Assembly: GCF_030064125.1 (NCBI RefSeq)
Contig: NZ_CP125957.1
Coordinates: 4,216,001 to 4,280,000 of the forward strand
Reading direction: 5' to 3'
Source of the DNA: Pseudomonas sp. G2-4
GTDB taxonomy: Bacteria; Pseudomonadota; Gammaproteobacteria; Pseudomonadales; Pseudomonadaceae
DNA: 64,000 nt
Part shown: positions 47,342 to 57,451 of the stretch, one piece after another
Position numbering within the stretch: the stretch's first letter is position 1
How the letters are laid out: every line of letters starts with the position of its first letter
Notes under the pieces: model-generated
What the model was told of the DNA's origin: nothing
What the model saw: only the letters and a program-made list of their open reading frames with translations
Database searches by the model: none
Program-made: the position numbers and the translations under genes

Positions 47342-48457
47342 TCAATCCACCAACCCCCACTCCCCCGCCGCTGGGTCAGCTGGAGGCACCGCGCCCGACT
47401 CGGCATGCAACTTCAAACGCAAGCGCAGGTTGTTCGCCGAGTCAGCGTTTTTCAGCGCTTCCTCTTCATCGATAGCCCCTTCCACCACCAGGTTGAACAA
47501 GGCCTGGTCGAAGCTTTGCATGCCCAGCTCCTCAGACTTTTCCATAATCCCCTTGAGCTCGCCAAGCTCATTGCGCCGGATCAAATCGGCCACGGTGGGC
47601 GATCCCAGCATGACCTCCACCGCAGCCCGACGCTGGCCCGTACGGGTGCGCACCAGGCGCTGGGAGACGAACGCCTTGAGGTTATTGCCCAAGTCATTGA
47701 GCAACTGCGGCCGGCGCTCTTCCGGGAAGAAGTTGATCACCCGATCCAGCGCCTGGTTGGCGTTATGGGCATGCAGCGTGGAAATCACCAAGTGCCCGGT
47801 GTCGGCAAAGGACAGGGCATGTTCCATGGTTTCGCGATCACGGATCTCACCGATCAGCACCACGTCGGGCGCCTGGCGCAGGGTGTTCTTCAGCGCAGCA
47901 TGAAAACTGCGGGTGTCGACACCGACTTCCCGCTGGTTGATGATGGATTTCTTGTGCCGATGGATATACTCCACCGGGTCTTCGATGGTGATGATGTGGC
48001 CGCTGCTGTTGCGATTACGGTAGTCGATCAACGCCGCCAGGGAGGTCGATTTGCCCGACCCCGTCGCGCCAACGAACAGCATCAGCCCCTGCTTCTGCAT
48101 AATGGTGTCCAGCAATACCAGCGGCAGTTTCAGGTCTTCGAAGCGCGGAATGTCCAGTTTGACGTTGCGTATCACCATGGACACGTCGTTGCGCTGCTTG
48201 AAAATATTCACCCGGAACCGCCCGACACCGGCCATCGATATCGCCAGGTTCATTTCCAGTTCCCGATCGAACTCAAGGCGCTGTTCGGCGTCCATCAAAG
48301 ACTCGGCGAGCCCTGCAATGTCGCCGACCTTGAATGCCTGGTTACCCAAGGGTTTGATCACGCCCTCGAATCGCGCGCACGGCGGCGCGCCGGTGGACAT
48401 GTAGAGGTCGGAGCCATCCTGGCTCGCCAGGATTCGCAACAAAGGATCGATTTCCAT
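47342..48457 (-). CDS. pilU: Twitching motility ATPase PilU
   Basis: 371 aa. PilT/PilU hexameric ATPase with Walker A GATGSGKS (130-137), an Asp-box and Walker B region (IITIEDPVEYIHRHK, DVVLIGEIRDRETM) and the His-box DTGHLVISTLHAHN. The N-terminus (MEIDPLLRILASQDGSDLYM) and the extended acidic C-terminus match PilU rather than PilT. It assists type IV pilus retraction. Its usual partner pilT is not adjacent. Confidence 0.9.
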   Translation of the reverse strand: MEIDPLLRILASQDGSDLYMSTGAPPCARFEGVIKPLGNQAFKVGDIAGLAESLMDAEQRLEFDRELEMNLAISMAGVGRFRVNIFKQRNDVSMVIRNVKLDIPRFEDLKLPLVLLDTIMQKQGLMLFVGATGSGKSTSLAALIDYRNRNSSGHIITIEDPVEYIHRHKKSIINQREVGVDTRSFHAALKNTLRQAPDVVLIGEIRDRETMEHALSFADTGHLVISTLHAHNANQALDRVINFFPEERRPQLLNDLGNNLKAFVSQRLVRTRTGQRRAAVEVMLGSPTVADLIRRNELGELKGIMEKSEELGMQSFDQALFNLVVEGAIDEEEALKNADSANNLRLRLKLHAESGAVPPADPAAGEWGLVD

Positions 48458-48590
48458 GGACTGAAACTTCCGCGAGACATCAATTGAAACAAGCTGACCC
48501 GAGCATGAAACCCTTCAGACCAACCCGCGCTTACCTTCTTCAGAGGATAGTAGACGCCGAGGCACTGACACGACTTCCAGGGGTTCCGCT

Positions 48591-51128
48591 ATGAACGCAA
48601 TACCCTCCGGCAGCGACATACAGAGTCTGATTGCCCAACGGGACTGGACCACCAGCCCCTTGGGCGCTGTCGAAACCTGGCCGCAAAGCCTGCGCACCGC
48701 CGTGGACATCGTGCTCCACTCACCGATGCCGATGGCCTTGCTGTGGGGCCCCGAGCTGACCCATTTCTACAACGACGCCTATGCCGGATTGGCCGGCGAC
48801 AAGCATCCGCGGGCGTTCGGCCAGCCGACCCATACAGCATGGCCCGAACTGAGAGACGTCAACGCACCGATTTATCGCAGCGTGTTGCAAGGCCGCACGC
48901 ACAGCAGCCGCGACCAGCAATGGCGCCTGCCCTTCGCCGGCCGCCTCTGCGACCTGTGGCTGGACCTGACCTACAGCCCGGTGCACGACGAAAGCGGCTC
49001 CGTCGCCGGTATCCTGATCACAGCCTTGGAAACCAGCGAGCGACGCCGACTGGCCCAGGAATTCGAACGGCGCTCCGAGGCCAGCCTCAAGGCCCAGTAC
49101 GAGAGCGAGGAACGTCTGCAACTGGCCCTGGCCGCCACGGATGCGTTGGGCACCTGGGACTGGGATATCAGCGAAGATCGGTTCATTGCCGACGCACACT
49201 TCGCCCTGTTGCATGGTGTCGATCCGAGCCTGTCGCGCCAGTTGCCTATCACCGCCTATCTCGAGGGCGTGCACCCCGAAGACCGGGCCACGGTCGCTCG
49301 CAGCATCAAGCACTGCATCACCCACGGCACCGAATATGCCGAGGAATACCGTCTGCTGCGGCCCGACGGCGAGCTGCGCTGGGTGTTCGTGCGCGGTCGT
49401 TGCTACAAGGACCGCCACGGCCGGCCCAAGCGCTTTCTCGGCGCGGCCCTGGACCTGACCGAGCGCAAGCACACGGAGCAGGCCCTGCGCCAGAGCCAGA
49501 CCGAGCTGCAACTGATCATCAATGCCATGCCGATCCTCATCAGCTATGTGGATCGTGAAGAGCGTTTCCGGCTGAACAACAGTGCCTACCTGGACTGGTA
49601 CGGCCTGACGCCCCAGGAGCTGTACGGCAGGACCATCCGCGAAGTGATCGGCGAAGAAGCCTACGCGGCTCGTGCCGAACAGATCGCTGGCGCCCTGGCG
49701 GGCAAACCCTGCAGCTTCGCGGTGCAGTCGGATCATCGCGACGGCCGGCCACGCCATGCGTTGATCAACTACCTGCCCCGCCATGGGTCGGACGGTACGG
49801 TGAACGGCTTCTACATCTTTGTAATCGACGAGACGGAGAGCAAGAAAACCGAGGAAGCCCTGCGTAACCTCAACGAAACCCTGGAAGAGCGGGTCATCGC
49901 CCGTACCCAGCAACTGGCCGAAGCCAACCAACGGTTGCAAAACGAGATGTTCGAGCGCGAGCGCGCCGAAGAAGCCCTGCGTCATGCCCAGAAGATGGAA
50001 GCCGTGGGCCAGCTCACAGGCGGCATTGCCCATGACTTCAACAACATGCTCACGGGTATTCTCGGTAGCCTCGACCTGATCCAGCGCTACATTGCCAGCG
50101 GTCGCGCCGCCGAAATCGGCCGGTTTACCGAAGCGGCGGTGTCCTCGGCCAATCGCGCTGCCGCCCTGACCCACAGGCTGCTGGCATTCTCCCGGCGCCA
50201 GTCGCTGGACCGCAAACCCATGGACCCCAACCAGCTGGTGCACTCACTCGAAGACTTGCTAAGCCGTACCACCGGCGACCATATCGTGCTGCGCTTACAA
50301 CTGGCCGATGAGCTTTGGCCAGTGAACACCGATGTCAGCCAGTTGGAAAACGCCTTGCTCAACCTGGTGATCAACGCCCGGGACGCCATGCCCGACGGCG
50401 GCGAACTGACCATCGAAACCGCCAATGTCTATCTCGACGGCAATGACATCAGTACCCTGGAACCGGTGAAGGCTGGCGACTACGTGATGATTGCCGTCAG
50501 CGACAATGGCAGCGGCATGACGCCCTCGGTGCTGGCAAAAGCCTTCGATCCGTTCTTCACCACCAAGCCCATCGGCCAGGGCACCGGCCTGGGCCTGTCG
50601 ATGATCTACGGGTTTGCCCAGCAGTCCGGTGGGCACCTCAACCTGGACAGTGTTCCGGGCCAGGGCACACGCGTGCAGTTGTACCTGCCGCGGCTGCACG
50701 TCGCGCCCGCCGAACAGCCCGCGGCTTCATTGACTATCGACGCACCTGCGGCGATTGCCGGGGAGACCGTGCTGCTGGTCGAAGACGAGCCTGCGGTGCG
50801 CATGCTGGTACTCGATCTGCTGGATACCCTGGGCTATACCGCCCTTCAAGCCCAGGACGCCAAGTCGGCCCTTCCCCTGCTGGAGTCGAACCGGCGCATC
50901 GACTTGCTGGTGACCGATGTCGGTCTGCCGGGCATGAATGGCCGGCAACTGGCGGAAATCGCCCGCCAGCATCGGCCCGACCTGAAAGTACTGTTCATGA
51001 CCGGATATGCGCAGAAAGCCGCCGAACGCCAGGGGTTCCTCGACCAGGGCATGGACCTGGTCGCCAAGCCTTTCACCCTCGATCTGCTGGCGAACAAGAT
51101 TCGGACGATGATCAACCATGGCACCTGA
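48591..51128 (+). CDS. PAS-containing hybrid histidine kinase
   Basis: 845 aa, no membrane segments seen. In order: an N-terminal PAS/GAF-like domain (1-150), PAS-PAC (about 170-295, ending [16 protein letters not shown]), PAS (about 300-425), coiled coil with [28 protein letters not shown] (phospho-accepting His481), HATPase_c ([33 protein letters not shown]), and a C-terminal receiver with Asp776 in [10 protein letters not shown]. The histidine-box form is that of soluble FixL-like kinases. Signal and output are unknown, and no response regulator gene is adjacent. Confidence 0.92.
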   Translation: MNAIPSGSDIQSLIAQRDWTTSPLGAVETWPQSLRTAVDIVLHSPMPMALLWGPELTHFYNDAYAGLAGDKHPRAFGQPTHTAWPELRDVNAPIYRSVLQGRTHSSRDQQWRLPFAGRLCDLWLDLTYSPVHDESGSVAGILITALETSERRRLAQEFERRSEASLKAQYESEERLQLALAATDALGTWDWDISEDRFIADAHFALLHGVDPSLSRQLPITAYLEGVHPEDRATVARSIKHCITHGTEYAEEYRLLRPDGELRWVFVRGRCYKDRHGRPKRFLGAALDLTERKHTEQALRQSQTELQLIINAMPILISYVDREERFRLNNSAYLDWYGLTPQELYGRTIREVIGEEAYAARAEQIAGALAGKPCSFAVQSDHRDGRPRHALINYLPRHGSDGTVNGFYIFVIDETESKKTEEALRNLNETLEERVIARTQQLAEANQRLQNEMFERERAEEALRHAQKMEAVGQLTGGIAHDFNNMLTGILGSLDLIQRYIASGRAAEIGRFTEAAVSSANRAAALTHRLLAFSRRQSLDRKPMDPNQLVHSLEDLLSRTTGDHIVLRLQLADELWPVNTDVSQLENALLNLVINARDAMPDGGELTIETANVYLDGNDISTLEPVKAGDYVMIAVSDNGSGMTPSVLAKAFDPFFTTKPIGQGTGLGLSMIYGFAQQSGGHLNLDSVPGQGTRVQLYLPRLHVAPAEQPAASLTIDAPAAIAGETVLLVEDEPAVRMLVLDLLDTLGYTALQAQDAKSALPLLESNRRIDLLVTDVGLPGMNGRQLAEIARQHRPDLKVLFMTGYAQKAAERQGFLDQGMDLVAKPFTLDLLANKIRTMINHGT

Positions 51129-51173
51129 CTTGAGGCATAATCGCCGCCCCGTAACGTTCAGGTCAGCGCTGCA

Positions 51174-51449
51174 ATGAAAGCCCAAGCCCGCCATATCCTG
51201 GTGAAAACCGCCGAAGAGGCCGAACAGCTCAAGCAACGCATCGCCAAGGGCGAAGCTTTCGATGTGCTGGCCAAGAAATACTCCACCTGCCCCTCCGGCA
51301 AACGCGGCGGTGACCTGGGTGAAGTGCGACCAGGGCAAATGGTCGGCGTGATCGATGCGGTGATCTTCAAGAAGCCCCTGCGGGTGGTGCATGGGCCGAT
51401 CAAGAGCAAGTTCGGCTATCACTTGGTGCAGGTGTTTTATCGGGATTGA
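51174..51449 (+). CDS. Parvulin-type peptidyl-prolyl isomerase (copy 2)
   Basis: 91 aa, a single cytoplasmic parvulin domain: RHILVKTAEEAEQL, GGDLGEVRPGQMVG and KFGYHLVQVFYRD. It is colinear with the 93-aa copy at 35055 but differs in the middle (IDAVIFKKPLRVV against FDTVVFSAPINVV). It sits 45 bp after the hybrid kinase gene. Confidence 0.93.
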   Translation: MKAQARHILVKTAEEAEQLKQRIAKGEAFDVLAKKYSTCPSGKRGGDLGEVRPGQMVGVIDAVIFKKPLRVVHGPIKSKFGYHLVQVFYRD

Positions 51450-51477
51450 AATGACATTGCCCTGACAACCTGACCCT

Positions 51478-51574
51478 GTGGCGAGGGAGCTTGCTCCCGC
51501 TGGCCTGCGAAGCAGGCCCCAACAAACAGAAACGGCTGCTGCGCAGCCGAGCGGGAGCAAGCTCCCTCGCCACA
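51478..51574. repeat. REP pair (class 2)
   Basis: Inverted GTGGCGAGGGAGCTTGCTCC elements with a 55-base spacer, between the converging parvulin and kdgK genes. Confidence 0.9.
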
Positions 51575-51598
51575 GGACACACCCAACTTCCGGTGCAG

Positions 51599-52516
51599 TC
51601 AGTCCTTGGGCATCAACGCCCCCGGCACCTGGATCACCCGGCTCGCCAACAAATGCCCCGCCTCGGCCGCCTCCTGCGGAGTGCCACCCAGCAACCGGCT
51701 CGCCAGGTACGCGGCACTGAAGGAATCTCCCGCCGCCGTGGTGTCCACCACCCGCTCGACCCGTTGAGCGGGAATCTCATAAGACTCGCCATCGCAACGA
51801 ATCAGACACGCCTCGGCACCGCGCTTGAGCACCACTTCCGGCGTTCCGAATTGCCCATAGGCGGCGAATACCGCGTCACTGTCGGCATAGCCGAACAGCG
51901 CCTGCTCATCCTCCACGGTCAGCAACGCCAGTTCCACGTAGGGCAGGACGCTGCGATAGGCCGCGCGGGCCGCTTCGACAGATGCCCAGAGCCTGGCTCG
52001 GTAGTTGTTGTCGAACACCACCTGCGCCCCGCGCCGACGCGCTTCGATCAGGGTCTCGATGAGCTTGCCCCGGCCCTGCTCGCCGAGCACCGCCAGGGTG
52101 ACGCCACTGAAATACAGCACATCGTAGTCCAGCAAGGCAGCCAGGATCGGCCCGGCAGCCGGGGTGAGAAAGCAATCACGCACCGCCGCCTCGTTGCGCC
52201 AGTACAGAAACCGCCGCTCACCCGCCGCATCGGTCTGGATGCAATACAAACCCGGCAAGCGGCCGGGCAAACGCTGAACCCGTTCCAGGCCGATGTTTTC
52301 CGCCGCCCAGCTTCGGCACATGGCATCGCTGAAACTGTCGTCGCCCAGGGCGGTGACATAGTCCACCGAACCGTTGTCACCCAAGGCGCGGGACAGGTAC
52401 ACCGAGGTGTTCAGGGTATCGCCGCCGAAGCTTTGCAGCAGGCTGCCGTCGGCGCGTTGTTGCAGTTCAATCATGCACTCGCCGATCAGGGCGATGCGGG
52501 GTTTTGGGTTGCTCAT
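51599..52516 (-). CDS. kdgK: 2-Keto-3-deoxygluconate kinase (PfkB family)
   Basis: 305 aa. PfkB sugar kinase with N-terminal IALIGECMIELQQRADG, a substrate segment GGDTLNTSVYLSRALG, and the C-terminal signature VDTTAAGDSFSAAYLA containing the catalytic Asp. It phosphorylates 2-keto-3-deoxygluconate to KDPG for the Entner-Doudoroff aldolase. It is on the same strand as, and just downstream of, the PLP lyase gene, which fits a shared pathway. Confidence 0.9.
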   Translation of the reverse strand: MSNPKPRIALIGECMIELQQRADGSLLQSFGGDTLNTSVYLSRALGDNGSVDYVTALGDDSFSDAMCRSWAAENIGLERVQRLPGRLPGLYCIQTDAAGERRFLYWRNEAAVRDCFLTPAAGPILAALLDYDVLYFSGVTLAVLGEQGRGKLIETLIEARRRGAQVVFDNNYRARLWASVEAARAAYRSVLPYVELALLTVEDEQALFGYADSDAVFAAYGQFGTPEVVLKRGAEACLIRCDGESYEIPAQRVERVVDTTAAGDSFSAAYLASRLLGGTPQEAAEAGHLLASRVIQVPGALMPKD

Positions 52517-52553
52517 GGATGATCCTGATGTTTCGGTGGTGTCTGGCAGGCCG

Positions 52554-52650
52554 CTATCGCGAGCAGGCTCGCTCCCTCAGGGGGATCGTGGCGACCACAA
52601 ATGTTGTGTTCACAACAAATCCAGTGTGGGAGCGAGCCTGCTCGCGATAG
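52554..52650. repeat. REP pair (class 1 variant)
   Basis: CTATCGCGAGCAGGCTCGCTCCC and inverted TGTGGGAGCGAGCCTGCTCG; the core carries CAGG/CCTG instead of the usual CAAG/CTTG. It lies between the PLP lyase gene and kdgK. Confidence 0.85.
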
Positions 52651-52669
52651 CCACAACTCGGTCCAAAGG

Positions 52670-53887
52670 CTAGAAACAAGTCTCCATGCTCTCCACCACC
52701 CGCAACCCCTCGTCCACCAGGCACCCCACCCGCCACTTATCAAACGTCAGGCATGGATGCGAAGTACCGAACGAGATGATGTCGCCCACCCGCAACTCAA
52801 CCCCAGGCGCCACTGTCATGAACGCATGCTGATCCATCACTGCCGTCACCTTGCAGCTGCTCACGTCGTCGCCCACCACTGAATCCGAACCTGGTTTATA
52901 GCGTTTGAGCGGCACCGGCAGTCCGGCGTCGTAGGCCACGTCGCGCTTGCCCAGGGCGATCACCGCGAAGCCTGGCTCCGGCAACGATTGCACATGGGCC
53001 CAGACTTCCAGGGCCGGACGCAGGCCTTCGTGCAGGTCGTTGCGCCGCTCCAGCACACAACACTGGGCTTCCTTGTAGATGCCGTGGTCATGGGCCACGT
53101 AACTGCCGGGACGCAGCACACTGAGAAAACGCCCGTGGGCATTCCGGGCTTCGAAGGACTCGGCGATCAGGTCGTACCAGGCCGAACCCGAGGCGGTGAT
53201 GATCGGCTTGTCGATGGCGAACGCGCCGCTGTCCTGCAACTGCACCGCGAGCCCCACCAAAGACGCTGCAAAGGCGCGGATGCCACTGATGGCGTGGTCA
53301 CCGTGGATCACCCCTTCGTAACCTTCGATACCGGTCAACGCCAGCGCCGGTTGCGCCCGGATCGCCTCGGCCAGGGCCAGTACCTCGGCCTCGCTCCGGC
53401 AGCCACAACGACCGCCAACCACGCCGTACTCGATCATCACGTTCAGCTTCATACCGCGCGAGGCGAAGAACGCCCCAAGATCAGCAACGTTGTCGGGATG
53501 ATCGACCATGCAATGGAATTCAAACGTTGGGTCGGCCAGCAAATCGGCGATCAGTGCCATGTTTGGCGTGCCCACCAGCTGGTTGGCCATCAACACCCGG
53601 CGTACGCCGTGGGCGTAAGCGGCACGGGTCTGCACGGCGGTAGCGAGGGTCAAGCCCCAGGCACCGGCATCGAGCTGACGACGAAACAGCGCCGGGGTCA
53701 TGCTGGTCTTGCCGTGGGGCGCCAGTTCGGCGCCGCTGTCGGTGACGAACACTTGCATCCAGTGAATGTTGTGCTCCAGTGCTGCGCGATGCAGCACCAG
53801 CGCCGGCAGGCTGACGTCCTTGAGCAGGTGGGCGCCGACGGGGGCCGCGCCCTTCTCTACGTCAGCATTGGAAATGGCAGAAGACAT
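52670..53887 (-). CDS. Type III-fold PLP amino acid lyase, candidate D-glucosaminate ammonia-lyase
   Basis: 405 aa from the ATG at 53887. It matches the alanine-racemase-like PLP fold of D-threonine aldolase and D-serine dehydratase (DSD1). The PLP lysine is Lys60 in LAPHGKTS, and a metal-binding H-x-C appears in GTSHPCLTFDKW near the end. It is often annotated amino acid deaminase. Flanking kdgK, RidA and an amino-acid-type ABC importer suggest D-glucosaminate ammonia-lyase, which yields ammonia and 2-keto-3-deoxygluconate. D-serine or D-threonine remain alternatives. Confidence 0.85.
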   Translation of the reverse strand: MSSAISNADVEKGAAPVGAHLLKDVSLPALVLHRAALEHNIHWMQVFVTDSGAELAPHGKTSMTPALFRRQLDAGAWGLTLATAVQTRAAYAHGVRRVLMANQLVGTPNMALIADLLADPTFEFHCMVDHPDNVADLGAFFASRGMKLNVMIEYGVVGGRCGCRSEAEVLALAEAIRAQPALALTGIEGYEGVIHGDHAISGIRAFAASLVGLAVQLQDSGAFAIDKPIITASGSAWYDLIAESFEARNAHGRFLSVLRPGSYVAHDHGIYKEAQCCVLERRNDLHEGLRPALEVWAHVQSLPEPGFAVIALGKRDVAYDAGLPVPLKRYKPGSDSVVGDDVSSCKVTAVMDQHAFMTVAPGVELRVGDIISFGTSHPCLTFDKWRVGCLVDEGLRVVESMETCF

Positions 53888-53917
53888 GTTCGAACTCCTC
53901 ACAGGCAGCGCTGCTGT

Positions 53918-54682
53918 CTATTCGTTGATGCGCCGGGCCAGGTTGTTGGCGCTTTCGATCAGCACCCGGCGGTAATCGGCATAATTGTTCCTGGCATCCG
54001 CCCGGGGGGCGACGATGCACAGGGTCGCGATGGCCACGCCGCGGGGGTCTTTGACCGGCGCGGCGAAGCAATGGGTGAAGGTGTCGGCGACGCTGTCGAA
54101 AGAGAAAAAGCCGTCGAGGCCGGCCTGGCGGATTTCCTTGAGGAATTGCTCCAGGGGCAGGCGCTCACCGTCCGGCAGGATGAAGTCGTCGGGGTCGATC
54201 AAGTCGACAATTTGCTGGTCGCTCAAATGCGCCAACAGCAGGCGACCGGACGCCGTCCAGGGAATCGGCGCGTTTTCGCCAATGTCCGATGAAATGCGGA
54301 AATGCCGCTCACCCTCCTTCATCAAGGCCACAGTGTATTTGCGCCCATTGAGCAGGCACATCTGGGCGGTTTCACGGGTCTGGCTGACGATCTCCTGCAA
54401 GGCGTGATCGGCCTCGCGACTCAGGTCGAAATGCCGCAGGTGCGCCTGTCCGAGAAAGTACAACTGACGGCCCAGGTAGACGTGACCGTCCTTGCCCACC
54501 GGTTCGAGGATGCGCCGATCCAGCAGTGACGCCACCAGCTCATAGACCGTGGACTTGGGGCTGCCGATACCACTGGCAATATCGTTCGGACGTAGCGGCT
54601 GGCCGATTTCCTTGAGGAAATCGAGGATATCGAACGCCCGATCCAATCCCCGGGCCCGGCGTTTGATGGTGTCTTCGGTCAT
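53918..54682 (-). CDS. IclR-family transcriptional regulator
   Basis: 254 aa. Winged helix-turn-helix (about 12-75, ARGLDRAFDILDFLKEIGQPLRPNDIA and SGIGSPKSTVYELVASLL) followed by the IclR ligand domain (WTASGRLLLAHLSDQQI, DSVADTFTHCFAAPV, GVAIATLCIVAP). It lies 30 bp upstream of the PLP lyase gene on the same strand. A perfect inverted repeat in front of the ABC transporter operon at 58325 is a candidate binding site. Confidence 0.95.
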   Translation of the reverse strand: MTEDTIKRRARGLDRAFDILDFLKEIGQPLRPNDIASGIGSPKSTVYELVASLLDRRILEPVGKDGHVYLGRQLYFLGQAHLRHFDLSREADHALQEIVSQTRETAQMCLLNGRKYTVALMKEGERHFRISSDIGENAPIPWTASGRLLLAHLSDQQIVDLIDPDDFILPDGERLPLEQFLKEIRQAGLDGFFSFDSVADTFTHCFAAPVKDPRGVAIATLCIVAPRADARNNYADYRRVLIESANNLARRINE

Positions 54683-54724
54683 GTCTTCGGTTCCTGGTCA
54701 TTCACTCATAGACGCTTGCATTTC

Positions 54725-54814
54725 GTGGCGAGGGAGCTTGCTCCCGCTCGGCTGCGCAGCAGTCGCTCATGGGGCCTGCTGCGCAGGCCAGCGGGAGCAA
54801 GCTCCCTCGCCACA
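54725..54814. repeat. REP pair (class 2)
   Basis: Inverted GTGGCGAGGGAGCTTGCTCC elements with a GC-rich spacer between ridA and the IclR gene. Confidence 0.9.
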
Positions 54815-54842
54815 CCGGCCTAGCATGCCAGCGTTTCTGGAT

Positions 54843-55232
54843 TCAGGCCTTTTTCTTGTAGGCCACACAATCGATCTCGACCTTGCAATCAACCATCATG
54901 CTCGCCTGCACACAGGCCCGGGCCGGGGCGTGTTCAGGGCTGAAGTATTCGCTGAACACCTTGTTGAAACTCCAGAAATCCCGCGGGTCATCCAGCCACA
55001 CGCCGCAACGCACCACATCCTTGAGCTCGTAACCGGCCTCTTCGAGAATCGCGACCAGGTTCTTCATGGTCTGGTGCGTCTGCTCGACGATCCCGCCGAC
55101 AATGATTTCGCCGTTCACCGCCGGCACCTGGCCGGACACATGCAACCAGCCATCGGCCTCCACGGCGCGGGCGAATGGCCGTGGCTGACCGCCGCCTGCG
55201 GAACTGCCGGTGCCGTAGCGCGTAATGCTCAT
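54843..55232 (-). CDS. RidA-family enamine/imine deaminase
   Basis: 129 aa, one YjgF/RidA domain with GQVPAVNGEIIVGGIVEQTHQTMKN, VVRCGVWLDDPRDFWSFN and ARACVQASMMVDCKVEIDCVAY (conserved Arg retained). RidA proteins hydrolyse reactive enamine intermediates released by PLP dehydratases, which fits the adjacent lyase. It lies downstream of the ABC transporter genes on the same strand. Confidence 0.93.
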   Translation of the reverse strand: MSITRYGTGSSAGGGQPRPFARAVEADGWLHVSGQVPAVNGEIIVGGIVEQTHQTMKNLVAILEEAGYELKDVVRCGVWLDDPRDFWSFNKVFSEYFSPEHAPARACVQASMMVDCKVEIDCVAYKKKA

Positions 55233-55274
55233 GGGTGTTTCTCCTTGCTTGGATAAATTAAAAACTCAACTGAA

Positions 55275-56066
55275 TCAAAAGCGGGTGTTCTTGAGGAACT
55301 CCGCCAGCCGCGGCGACTGCGGCCGCTCGAACAATTCTTTCGGTGGCCCCTGCTCTTCGATGCGGCCCTGGTTCATGAACACGATCTTGTCCGACACCTC
55401 GAAGGCAAAGCGCATTTCGTGGGTCACCAGCAACATGGTCATGCCGTCCTCGGCCAGGCCCTTGATCACGTTCAGCACTTCACCCACCAGTTCCGGGTCC
55501 AGGGCCGAGGTGACTTCGTCGAACAGCATCAGGCTGGGGTTCATGGCAATCGCCCGGGCAATCGCCACGCGCTGCTGCTGGCCGCCAGACAACTGACCGG
55601 GGAAGTGATCGCGCCGTTCCAGCAGGCCAACCCGCTCCAGCCATTTCTCGGCCAGGGCCACCGCTTCGTCCTTGGGCAGTTTTTTCACCTTGAGCAGACC
55701 CAGGGTGACGTTCTGCAACGCGGTCAAATGGGGAAACAGGTTGAATTGCTGAAAGGCCATGCCGGTCATGGCGCGGTGCCGGGCGATGACTTTTTCGGCA
55801 TGGCGCACGCGCTTGCCGCCGACGTCGTCATAGCCGATGGATTCGCCATCGAGCACGATCTGGCCGCCCTGGAATTCTTCGAGCATGTTCACGCAGCGCA
55901 GCAGCGTGGTCTTGCCCGAACCGCTGGAGCCGATCAGCGTGACCACGTTGCCGCGCTGCATGCTCAGGTCCACGCCCTTGAGCACTTCCACTGGGCCGTA
56001 TTGTTTGCGCAAGCCGCGAATGTCCAACAACGGTTGGGTGTTGGCAGGAGTCGAGATATCAGTCAT
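55275..56066 (-). CDS. Amino acid-type ABC transporter ATP-binding protein
   Basis: 263 aa. Complete ABC domain of the GlnQ class: Walker [15 protein letters not shown]-loop MAFQQFNLF, signature [14 protein letters not shown], Walker [14 protein letters not shown] and the switch His in LVTHEMRFA. It overlaps the preceding permease gene by 4 bp. Confidence 0.96.
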   Translation of the reverse strand: MTDISTPANTQPLLDIRGLRKQYGPVEVLKGVDLSMQRGNVVTLIGSSGSGKTTLLRCVNMLEEFQGGQIVLDGESIGYDDVGGKRVRHAEKVIARHRAMTGMAFQQFNLFPHLTALQNVTLGLLKVKKLPKDEAVALAEKWLERVGLLERRDHFPGQLSGGQQQRVAIARAIAMNPSLMLFDEVTSALDPELVGEVLNVIKGLAEDGMTMLLVTHEMRFAFEVSDKIVFMNQGRIEEQGPPKELFERPQSPRLAEFLKNTRF

Positions 56067-56725
56067 GGCAAGGCCACCCGCTTTTCAATGTACCGCCCGA
56101 ACAATTCGATGGCGTAATTGATGATAAAAAAGAGAAACCCGGCGAACAGGTAAAACTCCAGGGTCATGAAAGTCCGGGCGATGATCTGCTGGGTGCTGAG
56201 CAGCAGTTCGGCGACGCCGATCACCGACAGCAGGGTCGAGGCCTTGACGATCTCGGTGGAGGAATTGACCCAGGTCGGCAAGATCTGCCGCAGCGCCTGG
56301 GGCAACAACACATAACCCAGCGCCTGGAAGAACGTCAGGCCGATGGCCTGGCTCGCTTCCATTTGCCCGCGCGGCAATGCCTGTAGGGCGCCGCGCACAA
56401 TCTCGGCCACATGAGAGCCGCAAAACAGCGTCAGGCCCAGCACACCGGCCTCGAATGCGCCGATCTGCCAGCCCAGGGCCGGGGCCATGTAGAAACAGGC
56501 CAACACCAACACGAACACGGGGGTACCGCGAATCAGGTCGACGTAGAAACGAAACGGCGCACGCATCCAGACCCGGCCGTAAGTCAGCACCAACCCGGCC
56601 ATCAGGCCGATCACCGTGCCCAACAATATCGCCAGCACCGAACACTGCACGCTGGTGAGGAAACCGGCCCACAAGGTGTCCCGGGCGACCCACAACTCAT
56701 GCAACCAACTGGGTGATTCGTACAT
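56063..56725 (-). CDS. Amino acid-type ABC transporter permease (1)
   Basis: 220 aa. HisM/GlnP-type permease with several hydrophobic helices and the EAA loop [29 protein letters not shown]. It forms the channel with the 220-aa permease upstream, 9 bp away. The motif [15 protein letters not shown] is typical of the polar amino acid uptake family. Confidence 0.95.
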   Translation of the reverse strand: MYESPSWLHELWVARDTLWAGFLTSVQCSVLAILLGTVIGLMAGLVLTYGRVWMRAPFRFYVDLIRGTPVFVLVLACFYMAPALGWQIGAFEAGVLGLTLFCGSHVAEIVRGALQALPRGQMEASQAIGLTFFQALGYVLLPQALRQILPTWVNSSTEIVKASTLLSVIGVAELLLSTQQIIARTFMTLEFYLFAGFLFFIINYAIELFGRYIEKRVALP

Positions 56726-56734
56726 GGGACACTC

Positions 56735-57397
56735 CTAACGGCGGATCGCCAGGCGCTGCTCGAAATAGCGCAGCAGCATGGCAATGAGGTAACAGGCCGC
56801 GACATACAGAGCCGTGGTCACCAACCAGGTTTCGATCACCCGATAGCTCTCCACGTTGATCTTGCGGGCGTAATAGGTCAGCTCCGGGACGGCAATCGCC
56901 GCCGCCAGCGAGGTGTCCTTGAACAGCGAAATGAAGTTGTTCGACAAGGCCGGCAATACGTTGCGCAGCATCACCGGGACGGTGACATAGGCTTTCACCT
57001 GCCATTCGCCCAGGCCGATGGCCAGCCCCGCCTCACGCTGCCCCTTGTGAATGCTCAACAACCCACCGCGAAACACTTCGGTCAAGTAAGCCCCGGCGTA
57101 CAACGAGAGGGTGATGACGAACGAGGGCAGCTTGTCCAGGCGAATGCCCAGGCTCGGCAAGGCGAAGTAAATCAACAGGATCAGCACCAGAATCGGCGTA
57201 TTGCGGATCACCGTGACATACACCGAGGCCAGCACCCGCAGGACGCGATGCTTGCTCAGCAGCGCGAACGCCATCGCCAGGCCGATCACGCAACCGATGG
57301 CGATCGACACCAGCGCCAGGGAAAGCCCCAGGCCGAGTCCCGCCAGCAAGGTGTCGAAATCGCGCCAGACGGCGGCAAAGTTCAACTGATAATTCAT
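56735..57397 (-). CDS. Amino acid-type ABC transporter permease (2)
   Basis: 220 aa, second HisM/GlnP-like permease: VTVIRNTPILVLILLIYF and SIHKGQREAGLAIGLGEWQVKAYVTVPVML. Inner-membrane partner of permease 1. It lies 54 bp downstream of the binding-protein gene. Confidence 0.95.
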   Translation of the reverse strand: MNYQLNFAAVWRDFDTLLAGLGLGLSLALVSIAIGCVIGLAMAFALLSKHRVLRVLASVYVTVIRNTPILVLILLIYFALPSLGIRLDKLPSFVITLSLYAGAYLTEVFRGGLLSIHKGQREAGLAIGLGEWQVKAYVTVPVMLRNVLPALSNNFISLFKDTSLAAAIAVPELTYYARKINVESYRVIETWLVTTALYVAACYLIAMLLRYFEQRLAIRR

Positions 57398-57451
57398 GGT
57401 CAGCAGTACCTTCGACGGGGCGCCCTGAAGTGGCGCCCCGGGCTCACAGGG

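Noticed and set aside
48720..50243. 507-codon open frame antisense to the hybrid kinase
   Set aside because: The forward strand encodes PAS, HisKA, ATPase and receiver motifs in order; the antisense product has none.
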